A stretch of 64,000 nucleotides of DNA from Myoxocephalus aenaeus. Its lineage: Eukaryota > Chordata > Actinopteri > Perciformes > Cottidae. Location of the stretch: contig JBAMJR010000154.1 of assembly GCA_038501785.1 (NCBI GenBank), positions 799,001 through 863,000 on the forward strand. Direction: 5' to 3'. Each line of letters opens with the position of its first letter. Positions within the stretch are counted from its first letter, which is position 1. Below are positions 62,307 through 64,000 of this stretch, piece by piece. The notes beneath the pieces are model-generated. The model ran no database searches, was not told where the DNA came from, and saw nothing but the letters and a program-made list of their open reading frames with translations. Position numbers and translations under genes: made by a program.

Positions 62307-64000
62307 AAATATGCAGGTGCTTCAGTTCAACTTAGGAAAAATGCAGCAAAATATTGTATCCACAAGTGCATAATGTCTCATCAACACCGATCGGTTATCA
62401 ATTAAAGCAAAACTATCTTATTATATTAATGAATGGCCTCAGCTAGTAATAGCCTGTCTTATTGATGTTTGAACAAGGTAAGCACAAACCCCCTTACACA
62501 GCACAGAGGTCTAGAGTATCAGCAGCTGAGAACATATTTGCAAGGAAGAAGAAAACAAAAAAAGGAAAAGCAAAGAGAAACTGAAGGACACAACAGGCTA
62601 CTCTCAGAGGGACTGCATTTATTCCAGCAATTGTCATGCAAGCCTTGTTGTAAGTAATAATGTGGCCTTTAATGACGGAATGATGGACCTGCCAAACACT
62701 GCTGCTGCCATATACTGTCTGCATGTCCCCGCCGGCCGCTTCTCACATACCCTTCTGGGACATATTAGCATATCCTCGTCAATTCACAGCCCACTTTAAC
62801 ATAATCCATATTTGTTGGGTAAAGTCCAACAGCAAGCCTCCCGTACAGCGGTCATATGATGCTATGACACACTTCAAGAGACTGGCCCACATAAAGCATG
62901 CTTGGGCAGCTAAGCAATTCAGAAATGCAAAATAGCAGGGCATGCCGTTCCCTACCTTGTACCTAGAGGGACAAATCCCTTTTGGCCAGACATCTCCAGA
63001 CTGTTACCTTGGTATTCCTCCACAACAGTACTTGTGATTTTTATTCTAAGTGTTCAGGAAAGAGGAGAAAAAGAACAAAAAGGAGTCTGCTGTCATGGCT
63101 GGCAGTGAGTGTGTAGAATACATTGAGTTGCTGAGGCATGTCAAAGTATGTATGCTTCACGTATCAGGGAATAATGCCATATTTTGATTCACATTTGAGT
63201 GGTAAATATTCTTACTCTTTAAAAAATGGGTACACTAAGGAGAGACCACGCTTAAAATAACCTTCAATTAATTAAAGTAAATGTAAATGATGTAAATTAT
63301 CTTTTTCTATGCTAACACTGGGCTCCTGTCTACATGTGAAGTGCCTCATTGCTTATTATGTAATGTATACATATTTATGTTTGTTTAAATAAATAGCATG
63401 AGGTAAATACAACTATGGTAAATGAGGTCATTGCACAAAGATAATAACTGACTTAGTGAGTCATCCTTAAAGAGCAGGACAAATCATTATTTCATAGACG
63501 GGAAATGCATTTTGAATCTCCTGATATTTATTGATACTGTAATGCGAGCAAGTACAGTCAGGAAACAGTTTAAGCAAAAATAAACCTCAATTTTTAATCA
63601 ATCAGCAAATCCAATCAGAGGGTGTAAAAATAAAATAAAACAATAAATGATTAATTATCTGATTAATATTCATTTTCCACATGTATATGCTCCCTTGATG
63701 CAATTCTTTAAAGTTCTTTCCATTGAAAAACATTCAGCAGAATTCCTTCACCCACTTGGAAGCAATACCTGTCATGAACCATCATCACAGAAGCCTTCTG
63801 AGATATAATCTCAGAGAACTTTTAACCCAGGAATTTCAAACCCTCCTGTCAAAGAGAAAGCAGAGATCTTGGGATCATGACACTCAGTCAGCAGCAGTCA
63901 CATAGCTCTGGGCCGGGAGCTTCTCAAGTGCTGGACTGTCTGGCAGCCAGCAGGGCCAGAGGCTGAATTTTACAAAGCTTAGTTATATATTAGTCTAGTG
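62307..64000. other. Desert sequence to the window edge, no gene
   Basis: Mixed patches at 62,450-63,060 and 63,740-63,970 sit in AT-rich DNA. A short A-rich frame (62469-62657) and frames of 60-76 codons look random. No exon of a following gene is visible at the right edge. Confidence 0.4.

Noticed and set aside
63590..63690. A seventh family 1 repeat copy (GATTAATTATCTGATTAATA)
   Set aside because: Only AT-rich TAAT text is shared; the ordered diagnostic words of the family are missing.

Overview
The window is vertebrate nuclear DNA, almost certainly from a teleost fish. Only one protein-coding gene can be supported: a split gene at the left end, on the minus strand. It encodes the proton-translocating c subunit of mitochondrial ATP synthase, and its import presequence is of the ATP5MC3 (formerly ATP5G3) type. 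All four coding exons, a 5' non-coding exon, GT/AG splice sites, a promoter with a full NRF-1 palindrome, and two candidate poly(A) signals can be read. The four exons join in frame into a 138-residue precursor: 63 residues of presequence plus the 75-residue mature subunit.

The remaining 61 kb (about 2,820-64,000) holds no recognisable exon, tRNA, rRNA or microRNA gene. It is a gene desert in which AT-rich stretches alternate with 0.3-1 kb blocks of more balanced composition. Those blocks carry homeodomain-, POU- and CAATAAA-type words and look like candidate conserved non-coding elements, although conservation cannot be tested here. In human and mouse the 5' side of ATP5MC3 faces the large gene desert before LNPK, EVX2 and the HOXD cluster, known as the centromeric or 5' HoxD regulatory landscape (C-DOM, 5DOM). 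Gene, orientation and desert all match that layout. The leading interpretation is therefore the atp5mc3-side edge of a teleost HoxD regulatory landscape. This is inference from synteny, not proof.

Repeats: a degenerate pentanucleotide array (4,742-5,165); several CA/GT, AT and AAT microsatellites; a G-run; at least six decayed copies of a teleost dispersed repeat whose ends read GGGCTGCAACTAAC; two copies of a second fish repeat; a possible hAT terminus; and a decayed tRNA-like (SINE-type) fragment. Dispersed-repeat identities come from recalled family consensus and were not searched. Three clean inverted repeats lie near 9,870, 18,015 and 58,996.

Other points worth checking: a promoter-like YY1 word at 35,159 far from any gene; a GC-rich block at 46,640-47,130; a spliceable-looking exon at 54,196-54,307; a TATA-plus-ORF island at 12,404-12,725; and a convergent pair of CTCF-like words at 5,458 and 8,731.
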